A stretch of DNA of 48,057 nucleotides from an uncultured Gemmatimonadota bacterium. Lineage in GTDB: Bacteria; Gemmatimonadota; Gemmatimonadetes; Longimicrobiales; Longimicrobiaceae. This document shows positions 8,780 to 17,016 of the stretch, piece by piece. Numbering within the stretch: the first letter of the stretch is position 1; each line of letters begins with the position of its first letter. The notes under the pieces are model-generated. The model had not been told where the DNA came from. It made no database searches and worked only from the letters and a program-made list of their open reading frames with translations. Made by a program: the position numbers and the translations under genes. The DNA is taken from positions 1-48,057 of the forward strand of contig CADCTW010000134.1 of the NCBI GenBank assembly GCA_902805735.1, given 5' to 3'.

Positions 8780-9733
8780 ATGAAGGATCTCTCGAACCCG
8801 GCAGGCATGTCCACGGTCCGTCCCGAGCGCGCGTCGCTGTTTCCCCTGGCCCCCGGCGTCCGGCACATGGCGGTGGGGGCTTTCTGGTTCTCCGTGATGA
8901 CGGCGCTGGTGAAGGGGGTGGGGCGCACCCTCCCCAGCCAGGAGATCGTGCTGGTGCGGGGTGCCGTGATGCTGGCGCTGAGCACGGCGCTGGTGCTCCG
9001 CGCCGGCCTTTCGCCGTGGGGAGCGCGCGACCAGCGGGGGCTGCTGGTGCTGCGGGGGGTGTTCGGCTTCGCGGCGCTCTCCTTCTTCTACTCGTCGCTG
9101 GTGCACCTCCCGCTGGCCGAGGCCAACCTCATCCAGTACACCAACCCCGTCTTCACCGCCATCCTGGCCGTGTGGGTGCTGCGCGAGCGGATGGGGCGGC
9201 GGGAGGTGCTGTGCGTGGCCGCCAGCCTGGCCGGCGTGGTGCTGGTGGTGCGCCCCGCCTCGCTGCTGGGCGGCGCCCCGTCGGTGGTGAGCCCGCACGC
9301 CGCCGCGGTGGCGCTGGCCGGCGCCATGTGCAGCGCCGCGGCCTACGTCACCGTCCGACGCATCCGGGGCGAGAGCCCGCTGGTCATCGTCTTCTACCTG
9401 TCGCTCGTCACCGTCCCCGCCACCCTCCCCATCACGCTGCCGCAGTGGGTGTGGCCCACGCCGGGGGAGTGGGCGGTGCTCGCCGCCATCGGGATCACCA
9501 CCCAGATCGCCCAGGTCAACATGACGCGGGGCCTCCAGCTGGAGCCCGCCGGCCGCGCCACCGCCGTCGCCTACCTGCAGGTCGTCTTCGCCGCCGTGTG
9601 GGGGATCGCCTTCTTCGGCGAGCGCCTGGACGCCTGGATGGTCTCCGGCGCAGCCCTGGTCCTGGGCAGCACCGTCGTGCTGGCCCGCGGCAGGCGCGCC
9701 GCCGAGGGGGTGGAGGCGGAGGCAGAGGTTTGA
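8780..9733 (+). CDS. EamA/DMT family exporter
   Basis: 317 residues with about ten hydrophobic helices arranged as two EamA repeats. The first begins at HMAVGAFWFSVMTALVK; the second at the AAVALAGAMCSAAAYVTVRR segment. The motif EANLIQYTNPVFTAILA is typical of drug/metabolite transporters that export small metabolites. The start ATG 8780 is chosen because TATCTT at 8765-8770 would place a transcription start almost at the ATG, suggesting a leaderless message; ATG 8807 is an alternative. The substrate cannot be inferred. The stop runs straight into a palindromic repeat shared with the convergent gene. Confidence 0.88.
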   Translation: MKDLSNPAGMSTVRPERASLFPLAPGVRHMAVGAFWFSVMTALVKGVGRTLPSQEIVLVRGAVMLALSTALVLRAGLSPWGARDQRGLLVLRGVFGFAALSFFYSSLVHLPLAEANLIQYTNPVFTAILAVWVLRERMGRREVLCVAASLAGVVLVVRPASLLGGAPSVVSPHAAAVALAGAMCSAAAYVTVRRIRGESPLVIVFYLSLVTVPATLPITLPQWVWPTPGEWAVLAAIGITTQIAQVNMTRGLQLEPAGRATAVAYLQVVFAAVWGIAFFGERLDAWMVSGAALVLGSTVVLARGRRAAEGVEAEAEV

Positions 9734-9734
9734 A

Positions 9735-9803
9735 GGCTCACACAGAGACACAGAGGCACAGAGAAAAACCGATCTCCGTGCCTCTGTGTCTCTGTGTGAG
9801 CCC
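9735..9803. repeat. Octamer-arm palindrome between convergent genes
   Basis: Starts 2 nt after the EamA stop and ends 7 nt before the anti-sigma stop on the other strand. A GTTTTTT tract follows the right arm, giving a typical terminator shape for the plus strand. Confidence 0.9.
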
Positions 9804-9809
9804 TGTTTT

Positions 9810-10187
9810 TTAGCTGCCGACCGCCGCCTCCAGCAGCGCCCCTTCGGCCGCGTCGCCCGAGATCATCTGGTCGACGTTGGCCGGGAGCGACTCGGCGACG
9901 ATGGCCTCCACCAGGCGCCGCTCTTCCACCGGAAGGGGCTCGGGCGCGGGGCGCAGCGACACGCCCAGCGCGACCGCGGCGATCGCGGCGGCGGCGCTCA
10001 GCGGGAGCCAGCGGCGCGTCCGGCGAGGGGCGGCGTCGCGGCGCAGGCGGGCCAGGGGAAGCTCGGCGCGCGCGCGGACGGCGCCGCGCAGGCGCTCCCA
10101 GTCCACCTCGTCCACGGGCGGCTCCGGGGCGGCCGCGCGCAGCAGCGCGGCGAGCTCGGGGTCGCGGGTGATCTCGTCGGTGCTCAT
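9810..10187 (-). CDS. Small membrane protein, probable anti-sigma factor
   Basis: 125 residues. The soluble N-terminal half (residues 1-60) is rich in Asp/Glu and Arg. One membrane helix follows at about residues 60-82 (WLPLSAAAAIAAVALGVSL), and then a short acidic C-terminal tail. It overlaps the preceding ECF sigma gene by ATGA, and this size and topology are those of membrane-anchored anti-sigma factors, although no zinc-binding HxxxCxxC motif is present. Inference: it holds the ECF sigma at the membrane and releases it when the LTxxQ periplasmic protein of the same operon senses a signal. Confidence 0.7.
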   Translation of the reverse strand: MSTDEITRDPELAALLRAAAPEPPVDEVDWERLRGAVRARAELPLARLRRDAAPRRTRRWLPLSAAAAIAAVALGVSLRPAPEPLPVEERRLVEAIVAESLPANVDQMISGDAAEGALLEAAVGS

Positions 10188-10792
10188 CCTCTGCTCCTTT
10201 CGTAGGGCGCCAGCGTCCGGCGCAGCGCCTTGCGGGCCTCGTGCAGGTGCCAGCGCACGGTGCCGTCCGATATCTCCAGGATCTCCGCGATCTCCGGCCC
10301 CGCGAACCCCTCCAGGTCGAACAGCTCCACCACCAGCCGCTGCCGCTCGGGAAGGGCCGCCAGGGCGGTGCGCAGCCGGTCGCGCAGCTCCGACCGCTCC
10401 GCCTCGCGCTCCGGCGACGGGCCGGCGGACGAGGCCGTCTCCGGGATCTCGTCCACGGCGCGGAGCGCGCGGGACTTGCGGGCGTTGAGCCCGCGGTTCA
10501 CCAGGATGCGAAAGAACCAGGGCGCGAACGCACGCCCCGGCTCAAAGGTGTCGATGCGCTGGAGGACCACCAGAAAGGTGTCCTGCACCAGGTCCTCGGC
10601 GTCTTCCCGCTGCCCCAGCACCCGGAACGCGACCGAGAACGCCCGGCGCATGTAGCGCGTGGCGAGGGTGTCGAAGGCGTGCCCGTCTCCCCCGCGGACG
10701 CGCTCCACGAGCTCCGCTTCGTCGCCCGGCGCGGCGGGTGCCGGGCCGGACGGGAAGGGGACGACGGCGGCGGGCTGCGCCGCGCGGCTCAC
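10184..10792 (-). CDS. ECF-type RNA polymerase sigma factor
   Basis: 202 residues. Region 2 includes DAEDLVQDTFLVVLQRI (core binding and -10 recognition). Region 4 is seen in LEGFAGPEIAEILEISDGTV, a helix-turn-helix for -35 recognition, followed by LHEARKALRR. A hydrophilic linker separates them and there are about 35 extra residues at the N-terminus. It overlaps the gene before it (LTxxQ sensor) and the gene after it (anti-sigma candidate) by 4 nt each, so all three are translationally coupled. The set resembles a sensor-sigma-anti-sigma module of the Cnr type. Confidence 0.92.
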   Translation of the reverse strand: MSRAAQPAAVVPFPSGPAPAAPGDEAELVERVRGGDGHAFDTLATRYMRRAFSVAFRVLGQREDAEDLVQDTFLVVLQRIDTFEPGRAFAPWFFRILVNRGLNARKSRALRAVDEIPETASSAGPSPEREAERSELRDRLRTALAALPERQRLVVELFDLEGFAGPEIAEILEISDGTVRWHLHEARKALRRTLAPYERSRG

Positions 10793-11388
10793 GGACGGAC
10801 GGTGCCCGTGCCGCCCTGCGGCTGCCCACCCTGCGGGCGCCCCTCACGGTTCCACCCGCCGCGGCGGTGGTGCGGCCGGCGGTGCCCGTCCGCCTCCATC
10901 CGCGAGCGCCGCTTCTCCGCCATGAGCTGACGCGCGCGCTCCTTCTGCGACGCGGTGAGCACGCCCTGCGCCTCCTGCATGGCCGCGCGGATGTTCTCGC
11001 GCATCTGCGCCATGGGCGCGCGCATGGCCTCCGGCACCTGGCGCCGGCGCCGGTCCTGCCGGAGCCGCTGCAGGGTATCGCGGCGCTGCTCGGGGGTCAG
11101 CCGCTCCATCTGCGCCCGGCGGCGCGCGGCGTACTGCTGGCGGTGCGCGGCGAGCTGCGCGCGCAGCGGCGCGTTGCGCTCGTCCAGCCGCCGCCCGATC
11201 TCCTGCAGCCGCGCCACCTGCGCCTCCGTCAGCTGCAGCTCCTGCCGGTGCTCGATGAGCCCCTGGAAGGCCGGCTTGTGCGCGCCGTGCTCCCAGCGCC
11301 CATGCCGCGCCGTGTCTCCCGTCTGCGCCACCGCCGGCGCCGCGGCCAGCAGCGCGAACGCCATCATGTATCGAACGGAAATCATCAT
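10789..11388 (-). CDS. LTxxQ-motif (Spy/CpxP/CnrX-like) periplasmic protein
   Basis: 199 residues from ATG 11388, chosen because AGGGA lies about 7 nt upstream and a signal peptide begins there (MMISVRYMMAFALLAAAPAV, cleaved near AQ). The mature protein is highly charged and helical and carries two LTxxQ-type motifs (LTEAQ and LTASQ) as in the Spy/CpxP and CnrX-like heavy-metal sensor proteins. The C-terminal tail is rich in His, Arg and Gly and could bind metal. It heads an operon with an ECF sigma factor and an anti-sigma candidate, so a sensing role is likely. The metal specificity is not visible. Confidence 0.8.
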   Translation of the reverse strand: MMISVRYMMAFALLAAAPAVAQTGDTARHGRWEHGAHKPAFQGLIEHRQELQLTEAQVARLQEIGRRLDERNAPLRAQLAAHRQQYAARRRAQMERLTPEQRRDTLQRLRQDRRRRQVPEAMRAPMAQMRENIRAAMQEAQGVLTASQKERARQLMAEKRRSRMEADGHRRPHHRRGGWNREGRPQGGQPQGGTGTVRP

Positions 11389-11533
11389 CGTCAATCCCTG
11401 GACTGGCGGGTGAGTACGTGGCGCCCGGCGTCCCGCTCCGCCGTCGCCCTGCTGCATCGTATTACCCCCCGCTCTCCCAAAACGTTGGGCGCCCGTCTCG
11501 TCCGCGTCTTCGCGAGCTTCCCGGGCCCCGTCC

Positions 11534-11561
11534 GGAACTACTTGCGCCCGCAAGGGTTAGA
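11534..11561 (+). promoter_or_regulatory. Possible ECF-type promoter for the plus-strand sigma module
   Basis: GGAACT (11534-11539), a 16-nt spacer and GTTAGA (11556-11561). GGAAC is a common ECF -35 core, and autoregulation is usual for such operons, but the -10 is weak and no second copy was found for comparison. Confidence 0.25.
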
Positions 11562-11565
11562 CATC

Positions 11566-11600
11566 TCCTCTCTGTGTCTCCGTGCCTCCGTGTGAGCCCC
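11566..11600. repeat. Octamer-arm repeat, right arm only
   Basis: CTCCTCTCTGTGTCTCCGTG and following bases match the right arm of the main element. It is a solitary arm between the divergent sigma modules, not at a gene 3' end. Confidence 0.8.
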
Positions 11601-11667
11601 GCTGTTCTTCCGCGAGCAACCCTTCCGCGGGAACCGGCATCGTATGCTGTGGACCCGTGAACGGATC

Positions 11668-12225
11668 ATGGAAGACCTGGAGCTGATCGAGCAAGCGAAG
11701 GTGGGCGACGCCGGGGCGGTGAGGGCGCTTTACCAGCGCCACGCCAGCCGCGTGTACGCGGTCGTGCGCCGGCTGGCCGGCGACGACACCCTCGCCGAAG
11801 ACTGGGCGCAGGACGCCTGGCTGCGCGCCTTCCGCGCCCTCCCGACGTTCCGGGGTGAGTCTGCGTTCACCACCTGGCTCCACCGGATCGCGGTGAACAG
11901 CGCACTGCACGGACGCCGCTCCCGCGAGCGGCGCACGGGGCGCGAGGCGCCGATCGACGACAACTCGGCCAGCGTGAGGCCCCAGGGTGACAACGCCGTA
12001 CTCCGCCTGCGGCTGGAGAAGGCGATGGAACGGCTCCCCGAGGGGATGCGGCGGGTGCTGGTGCTGCACGACGTAGAAGGGTACACGCACGAAGAGATCG
12101 CGGCGATGCTGGGGGTCAACCCCGGCACCTGCAAAAGCCAGTTGTTCAAGGCGAGGGCAAGGATGCGGGCGCTGCTCAGCCCCGCGCCCACTCCCGCGGA
12201 AGGAGTAGAAGCATGCAGCACCTGA
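11668..12225 (+). CDS. ECF-type RNA polymerase sigma factor
   Basis: 185 residues from ATG 11668 (ATG 11644 is in frame and would add eight). Region 2 shows LAEDWAQDAWLRAFRALPTF and the region 2.4-like FTTWLHRIAVNSALHGRR. Region 4 shows LHDVEGYTHEEIAAMLGVNP, then CKSQLFKARARMRALL. It overlaps the next gene by 13 nt, whose product has a zinc-finger anti-sigma N-terminus. The operon continues with a PDZ-domain protein, so an envelope-stress role is likely. It is transcribed divergently from a second, different ECF module. Confidence 0.93.
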   Translation: MEDLELIEQAKVGDAGAVRALYQRHASRVYAVVRRLAGDDTLAEDWAQDAWLRAFRALPTFRGESAFTTWLHRIAVNSALHGRRSRERRTGREAPIDDNSASVRPQGDNAVLRLRLEKAMERLPEGMRRVLVLHDVEGYTHEEIAAMLGVNPGTCKSQLFKARARMRALLSPAPTPAEGVEACST

Positions 12226-13133
12226 CCTGGGAAGCGCTGGCCCGCCTGGTGGACGAGCCCCCGGTGCCGGACGAGGCGGAGCACCTGCGCGGCTGCCTGG
12301 TGTGCCGCCGCGAGATGGACGCGATGCGCGCGCAGACCGCCGCCCTCGCCTCGCTTCCGGAGCTGGAGCCGGATCCCGCCGCCTGGCGCGCGCTGGAAGC
12401 CGCCCTGGCCGCCGAGGAGCTGATCCGCCCCCAGGCGGCGCGGATCCAGCCGGCCGTCCGCCGCTTCCGCCCGGCGCACCCGTACCTGCGGGCCGCGGCC
12501 GCCGTCCTGCTCGCCGCGGCGGGGGCGGCGGCCGGCGCGGCGCTCCTCCGCCCGGGGAGCCCGCACACGGTCGCGACCGCCCCGGCCGACGGTGCGCCCG
12601 GCCAGCCGGTCCGCAAGCCGGTGGACGAGCCGCCGTCCACCGATCGCGGGCGCTCGCTGGGACTGGCGCAGCTTCCGGTCCCCGGCCCCTCGGCGCCGGT
12701 GGAGGACGTTCCGGGCTCCGGCGTGGCGGATGGCCCCGAAGGATTCGCGGTGCCGGTGGCCGACGCGCCGCGTGCCGGGCGCCGCGTGCCCAACATCCCG
12801 GCGGCGCGCCTGGTCGCCGGAGCTCCGACGACCAACCGCGGCCGTGCGCCGGCCATGACGCCCGAGGCGCGGGCGGCGGCGCGGGAGCTGGACGCGGCCG
12901 AGGCGGCGTACGTCGCCGCCCTCCGCCGCTACGCCGAGATCGCCGACCCCTCCAGCGGCGCCGACCCGGAAACGCGCCTGGCCGCGCTGGAAACGCTGGT
13001 GGAGTCCACGGGGCGCGCGCTGGAGCGGGCGCCCGGCGACCCGGTGCTGAACGGCTACCACCTGGCCGTGCTGGACGAGCGCGACGCGCTGCGCAGGCAG
13101 ATCGACCGCTCCGCGGAGAGCGTGTTTTACTGA
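12213..13133 (+). CDS. Zinc-finger anti-sigma factor with periplasmic tail
   Basis: 306 residues. The N-terminus has the HxxxCxxC zinc motif (HLRGCLVC) of ZAS-type anti-sigma factors, which binds the cognate ECF sigma. A membrane helix at about residues 92-110 (LRAAAAVLLAAAGAAAGAAL) is followed by a Pro/Ala/Val-rich linker. A C-terminal helical region of about 90 residues (EARAAARELDAAEAAYVAAL onward) ends near a predicted coiled coil. The long periplasmic part may sense the signal or be a target for proteolysis. It overlaps the ECF gene upstream, which is its likely partner. Confidence 0.85.
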   Translation: MQHLTWEALARLVDEPPVPDEAEHLRGCLVCRREMDAMRAQTAALASLPELEPDPAAWRALEAALAAEELIRPQAARIQPAVRRFRPAHPYLRAAAAVLLAAAGAAAGAALLRPGSPHTVATAPADGAPGQPVRKPVDEPPSTDRGRSLGLAQLPVPGPSAPVEDVPGSGVADGPEGFAVPVADAPRAGRRVPNIPAARLVAGAPTTNRGRAPAMTPEARAAARELDAAEAAYVAALRRYAEIADPSSGADPETRLAALETLVESTGRALERAPGDPVLNGYHLAVLDERDALRRQIDRSAESVFY

Positions 13134-13159
13134 ACCGTATTACCCAAAGAGACCGGACG

Positions 13160-14146
13160 ATGATTGCAAAGAGGATGTGGATGCCGCTGCTGGCGGCGAT
13201 GCTCGCGATTCCGGCGGCCGCGTCCGCCCAGCGCGGGCGCGAAGAGGCGCCGCGCGGGTGGATGGGCGTCGCCTTCGACTGGGACAGCGCCGGCGCGCGC
13301 GAAGCCCGCGTGGCCGAGGTGGTGGCCGGCGTCGCCGCCGAGCGCGCCGGGGTGCGCCGCGGGGACGTGGTGGTGCGGGTGAACAGCTCGCCCGCCACCG
13401 AGCAGACCATCGACCGCCTGCGCGACGAGCTGGAGGTGGGCGACACCGTGCGGCTGCGCATCCGCCGCGGCCGCGGCGAAGAGGAGCGCCGCGTGGTCGC
13501 CCAGCTCCGCCGCGACCGCGTGCGCCTCCCCGGCGTTCCCGGCGAGGTGGTGGTGGAGGAGGGCGACGAGCGCATCGTGCTCAAGGTGGACTCCATCCGG
13601 CCGCGGCTGGACAGCCTGGCGCGCCGCATGGAGACCCTGCGCGGCCGGGTGCGCGCCACCCATCGCGACAGCGTGGTCGTCTACCGCTTCGACGGGCCGG
13701 ACGGGCGCCGCGGCGACAGCGTCACGGTGAACCTGCGCTCGCTGGACCGCATGGGGCGCGCGCTGGGGCGCGAGCTGCACACGCTGCGCACGGAGGAGCT
13801 CCCCTTCTTCCTGGAAGTGGGGCGGCGCGGGGTGGCCGGCGCCGAGCTCAGCGAGCTGAACCCGGAGCTGGCCCGCTACTTCCGCGTGGACGACGGGGTG
13901 CTCGTGCTCCAGGTGTCGCGCTCCACACCGGCCGCGCGCGCCGGGCTGCAGGGCGGCGACGTCATCGTCCGCGCCGGGGGCCGCACGGTGGGCTCGGTGG
14001 CCGACCTGCGCCGCGCCTTCGGCGGCGACGAGGACCGCGTGCGGCTGGAGATCGTGCGGCAGGGCCAGCGCCGCCAGATCGACGTGGAGTGGCGGGGCGA
14101 GAGGGAGGAGCGGGTGCGCATCCGCGGCGTCCGTCCGCGGAACTGA
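13160..14146 (+). CDS. Secreted double-PDZ-domain protein
   Basis: 328 residues from ATG 13160, with a signal peptide ending near ASAQ. Two PDZ domains are visible. The first, about residues 35-115, has VVAGVAAERAGVRRGDVVVR. The second, about residues 235-315, has STPAARAGLQGGDVIVRAGG. No catalytic His-Asp-Ser or other protease domain is present, so it is not a DegS/DegP protease itself. As the third gene of an ECF/anti-sigma operon it may bind exposed C-termini of misfolded envelope proteins and report to the anti-sigma factor; this is inference. A GC-rich hairpin follows the stop. Confidence 0.8.
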   Translation: MIAKRMWMPLLAAMLAIPAAASAQRGREEAPRGWMGVAFDWDSAGAREARVAEVVAGVAAERAGVRRGDVVVRVNSSPATEQTIDRLRDELEVGDTVRLRIRRGRGEEERRVVAQLRRDRVRLPGVPGEVVVEEGDERIVLKVDSIRPRLDSLARRMETLRGRVRATHRDSVVVYRFDGPDGRRGDSVTVNLRSLDRMGRALGRELHTLRTEELPFFLEVGRRGVAGAELSELNPELARYFRVDDGVLVLQVSRSTPAARAGLQGGDVIVRAGGRTVGSVADLRRAFGGDEDRVRLEIVRQGQRRQIDVEWRGEREERVRIRGVRPRN

Positions 14147-14165
14147 CTCCCCTCAGCGCGGTACA

Positions 14166-14200
14166 GCGGGGTCCCTCCGGGTTCGGGGGGACCCCGCTTC
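14166..14200 (+). terminator. GC-rich hairpin after the PDZ gene
   Basis: GCGGGGTCCC (14166-14175) pairs with GGGACCCCGC (14188-14197) around a 12-nt loop. Only a short T-rich tail follows, so termination may be partial. Confidence 0.55.
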
Positions 14201-14267
14201 GCGTCCCCGCGTGGCGAAGGCGGGGGGAAGCGGGTTAACTTGCTCCACCCTTTCGCGTTCCTTCTGC

Positions 14268-15572
14268 ATGCGCACCACGATGCCGTTCCGCGCGCTGGCC
14301 CTGCTCGCCGCCCTCTGCCTCCCCGCCGCGCTGGCGGCGCAGGCCCCCTCCGCCGCGCCCGACGCCGCGCCGCGGGTGTTCGTGATGACCATGGGCCCCG
14401 GCGACCTGGTGTGGGAGCGCTTCGGCCACAACGCGCTGTGGGTGCACGATCCGCGGCGGGGGACGGACGTGGCCTACAACTACGGGATGTTCGACTTCGG
14501 GCAGGAGAACTTCTTCCGGAACTTCGCCCTGGGGCGGATGAAGTACTGGATGGCGGGGATCGACGCGGGGCGCACCATGGAGCACTACGCGGCCATGAAC
14601 CGCTCCGTCACCATCCAGGAGCTGAACCTGACCCCCGCGCAGGCCACGCAGCTCTCCGGCTTCCTCGCGTGGAACGAGCTGCCGCAGAACACCGAGTACC
14701 TGTACGACTACTACCGCGACAACTGCTCCACCCGCGTGCGCGACGCGCTGGACCGGGTGCTGGGAGGCCGCCTCAGGGCCGCCACGGACCACGTCCCCAC
14801 CGGCACCACCTACCGCTCGCACACCGAGCGCCTCACCGCCGCCGGGGCGGCCGACGTGCCCATGTTCACGGCGCTGATGGGCGGCCTGGGCCCCGCCGCG
14901 GACCGCCCCATCTCGCGCTGGGAGGAGATGTTCCTCCCCTTCTCCCTGCGCGACCGGCTGCGCGAGATGCGCGTGCCCGACGCGGCGGGGCGCATGGTGC
15001 CGCTGGTGCTCAGCGAGCGGCTGGCCGTGGCCTCCACGCGCCCGCCGGAGCCGGCCGGCTCGCCGGGGTGGCTCCCCGGCTACCTGGCCGCGGGGGTGGC
15101 GCTGGCGTCGCTCCTGTCCTTCCTGGCCACGCGCGCGGCGAAGAGCCGCGGCGCGCGCTTCGCCTTCGCGGCGGTGGCCGGGCTCTGGCTGGTCTTCGCG
15201 GGGACGGGCGGGTGGGTCCTGGGCGCGCTGTGGACGCTGACGGACCACGCCATCGCGTACCGGAACGAGAACATACTGCAGCTTTCGCCGCTGGCGCTGC
15301 CGCTCGTGCTCTTCCTTCCCGCGCTGGCGTACGGCGCGCGGTGGGCGGCGCGGCCCGCGTGGCTGCTGGCGGCGGCGGTGGCGGCGCTTTCCGTGCTCGG
15401 CTTCGTGCTGCAGCCGCTCCCCGGCATCGACCAGGTGAACGGGTGGGTGATCGCCCTGGCGATGCCCATCAACCTGGCGCTCGCGTGGGCCGCCCGGCGC
15501 ATGGCCGACGGCCTCCCCGCGCGCGCATCCTCACCCACGGCGCGCGTACGCCGCGCCCCCGCACCGGCCTGA
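14268..15572 (+). CDS. DUF4105 membrane protein
   Basis: 434 residues from ATG 14268 (ATG 14280 is an alternative). A signal-like N-terminal helix ends near LAAQA. The DUF4105 domain covers about residues 35-230, with VWERFGHNALWV, NYGMFDFGQENFF and YDYYRDNCSTRVRDAL. The invariant His and Cys of this NlpC/P60-like fold lie in these blocks. About five membrane helices follow. DUF4105 proteins are suspected papain-like envelope enzymes, but no substrate is proven. TTAACTTGC about 30 nt upstream may be a -10 region. The stop TGA overlaps the ATG of the next gene. Confidence 0.8.
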   Translation: MRTTMPFRALALLAALCLPAALAAQAPSAAPDAAPRVFVMTMGPGDLVWERFGHNALWVHDPRRGTDVAYNYGMFDFGQENFFRNFALGRMKYWMAGIDAGRTMEHYAAMNRSVTIQELNLTPAQATQLSGFLAWNELPQNTEYLYDYYRDNCSTRVRDALDRVLGGRLRAATDHVPTGTTYRSHTERLTAAGAADVPMFTALMGGLGPAADRPISRWEEMFLPFSLRDRLREMRVPDAAGRMVPLVLSERLAVASTRPPEPAGSPGWLPGYLAAGVALASLLSFLATRAAKSRGARFAFAAVAGLWLVFAGTGGWVLGALWTLTDHAIAYRNENILQLSPLALPLVLFLPALAYGARWAARPAWLLAAAVAALSVLGFVLQPLPGIDQVNGWVIALAMPINLALAWAARRMADGLPARASSPTARVRRAPAPA

Positions 15573-15919
15573 TGGAAGTCCAGGTATTCGGCACCAAGAG
15601 CTGCGCGGAAACGCGCAAGGCGCTCCGCTTCTTCAAGGAACGCCGCATCCGCACCCACTTCGTGGACCTCAAAGAGCGCCCCGCATCGGCCGGCGAGCTC
15701 AAGCGCTTCGCCCAGAAGTTCGGCTCCGGCGCGCTGCTGGACCGCGAGGGGAAGCGCTTCCGCGAGCGGGGGCTGCACGCGGCGCACCTCCCCGAGGCGC
15801 GCATCCTTCCGCTGCTGGAAGACGAGCCGGCGCTCCTGGCCACCCCCCTGCTGCGCTCCGGCAACCTGCTGGCGGTGGGGTGGAACGAGGCGCAGTGGCG
15901 CGAATGGACGGCGGCGTGA
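15572..15919 (+). CDS. ArsC/Spx-family thioredoxin-fold protein
   Basis: 115 residues. It begins MEVQVFGTKSCAETRKALRF, a thioredoxin-like N-terminus with one Cys in a GTKSCAETRKA context as in ArsC/YffB-type proteins, which use CxxxxxR. The middle has FVDLKERPASAGELKRFAQK, typical of the family. Only the nucleophilic cysteine is visible, which fits glutathione- or thiol-dependent reductases, but arsenate itself is not indicated by neighbours. It overlaps the DUF4105 stop by one base and sits 34 nt before rsmD. Specific function unknown. Confidence 0.72.
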   Translation: MEVQVFGTKSCAETRKALRFFKERRIRTHFVDLKERPASAGELKRFAQKFGSGALLDREGKRFRERGLHAAHLPEARILPLLEDEPALLATPLLRSGNLLAVGWNEAQWREWTAA

Positions 15920-15929
15920 TCCAACAACG

Positions 15930-15958
15930 GCACCGGGGCGCAGAGGCGCGGAGATGAG
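15930..15958. repeat. Octamer-arm repeat, decayed half copy at the rsmD start
   Basis: GCGCAGAGGCGCGGAGATGA (15939 onward) differs from the consensus arm ACACAGAGGCACAGAGATGA at four positions. The arm provides both GGAG and the rsmD ATG. Confidence 0.6.
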
Positions 15959-16499
15959 GATCGTTCGAGGGAAGTGGGCCGGCCGCCACCTGACGTCGCC
16001 GGCCGACCGGCGGGTACGGCCGACGGCGGAGCACGTGCGCGACGAGTGGATCCGGCTGCTGGAGCCCGACCTGGCCGGCGCGCGCGTGCTGGACCTGTTC
16101 GCGGGCACGGGCGCCCTGGGGCTGGAGGCCATGTCGCGCGGCGCCCGCTCCGCGGACTTCGTGGAGACGCGCCCGGCGTCGCTGCACGCGCTCAAGGCCA
16201 ACGTGGCCGCGCTGCACGTGCGCGAGCGGACGCGCATCTTCAAAAAGGACGCGCTCCCCTTCGCCCAGGCGCTCCCCGTGAACCGCTACGACGTGGCCTT
16301 CGCGGACCCGCCGTACGAGAGCGGGATGCTGGACCGCCTGCTGGACATCTGGTTCCACACGCCCTTCGCGGCCATGCTCACGGTGGAGCACGCCAGCAGC
16401 CACCTCCTCCCGGAAGGGGGCGAGGAGCACTTCTTCGACGACAGCATGGTCACCATCTACCGCGCCCGCCTCGCCGACCTGCGCCGCGCGGATGGCTGA
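15954..16499 (+). CDS. rsmD: 16S rRNA (guanine(966)-N2)-methyltransferase RsmD
   Basis: 181 residues, the usual length. RIVRGKWAGRHL opens the protein, as in the family. The SAM-binding motif I is VLDLFAGTGALGLEA, and the catalytic motif is FADPPYESG, a D/N-P-P-Y/F motif of amino-methyltransferases. It methylates G966 of 16S rRNA in the assembled 30S subunit. The start codon ATG 15954 and its GGAG lie inside what looks like a decayed half of the palindromic repeat. The 3' end overlaps the next gene by 8 nt (ATGGCTGA). Confidence 0.93.
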   Translation: MRIVRGKWAGRHLTSPADRRVRPTAEHVRDEWIRLLEPDLAGARVLDLFAGTGALGLEAMSRGARSADFVETRPASLHALKANVAALHVRERTRIFKKDALPFAQALPVNRYDVAFADPPYESGMLDRLLDIWFHTPFAAMLTVEHASSHLLPEGGEEHFFDDSMVTIYRARLADLRRADG

Positions 16500-17007
16500 G
16501 TTCGCCATCCGCCCCGCCGCCCCCGCCGACGCGGAGCGCTGGCTCGCGCTGGTCGACGCCCTGGCCGACTACGAGAAGCTGGACCGCCCGCGCCCCGACG
16601 CGCGCGAGCGGCTGGTGAGCGACGCGTTCGGCCCGCCGCCCAACCGCATCCAGGTGTACCTGGCCGAGTCGCCGGGGGGCGAGGCGCTGGGCTACGCCAT
16701 CACCTGCGAGACCTACTCGTCGTTCCTGGCGCTCCCCACGCTCTACCTGGAGGACCTCTTCGTCCTCCCGGAGGCGCGGCGCCACGGTATCGGCAAGGCG
16801 TTCTTCCGCTTCCTCGCCGCCGAGGCCGTGCGCCGCGGCTGCGGCCGCATGGAGTGGGTGGTGCTCGACTGGAACCAGCTCGCCATCGAGTTCTACGACG
16901 GCCTGGGCGCCCGCCACATGCGCGAATGGTACACCTACCGCCTCACCTCCGACCAGCTCCGGGAAATGGCTGACGGCACACTTGACGCGTCCAAAGGATC
17001 GCACTAG
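16492..17007 (+). CDS. GNAT acetyltransferase, SSAT-like
   Basis: 171 residues. The acetyl-CoA-binding motif A is seen in LFVLPEARRHGIGKAFFRFL (the R-x-x-G-x-G/A pattern). Near the C-terminus DWNQLAIEFYDGLGA fits the family motif B. The DYEKL start and DWNxxxIxFY block resemble spermidine/spermine or thialysine acetyltransferases, but substrate specificity cannot be assigned from this alone. It overlaps rsmD. Its TAG stop lies within a candidate -10 box of a promoter directed downstream. Confidence 0.85.
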   Translation: MAEFAIRPAAPADAERWLALVDALADYEKLDRPRPDARERLVSDAFGPPPNRIQVYLAESPGGEALGYAITCETYSSFLALPTLYLEDLFVLPEARRHGIGKAFFRFLAAEAVRRGCGRMEWVVLDWNQLAIEFYDGLGARHMREWYTYRLTSDQLREMADGTLDASKGSH

Positions 17008-17010
17008 CTT
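16982..17010 (+). promoter_or_regulatory. Promoter at the 3' end of the GNAT gene
   Basis: TTGACG (16982-16987), exactly 17 nt, then TAGCTT (17005-17010). The same boxes and spacing recur on the minus strand at 25570-25598. Predicted transcription start near 17017, leading into a non-coding stretch and the NYN gene. Confidence 0.6.
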
Positions 17011-17016
17011 TCCTTC

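Noticed and set aside
11730..13780. Several long minus-strand frames
   Set aside because: They are shadows of the ECF, anti-sigma and PDZ genes; composition is Arg/Ala/Gly-rich with no motifs.
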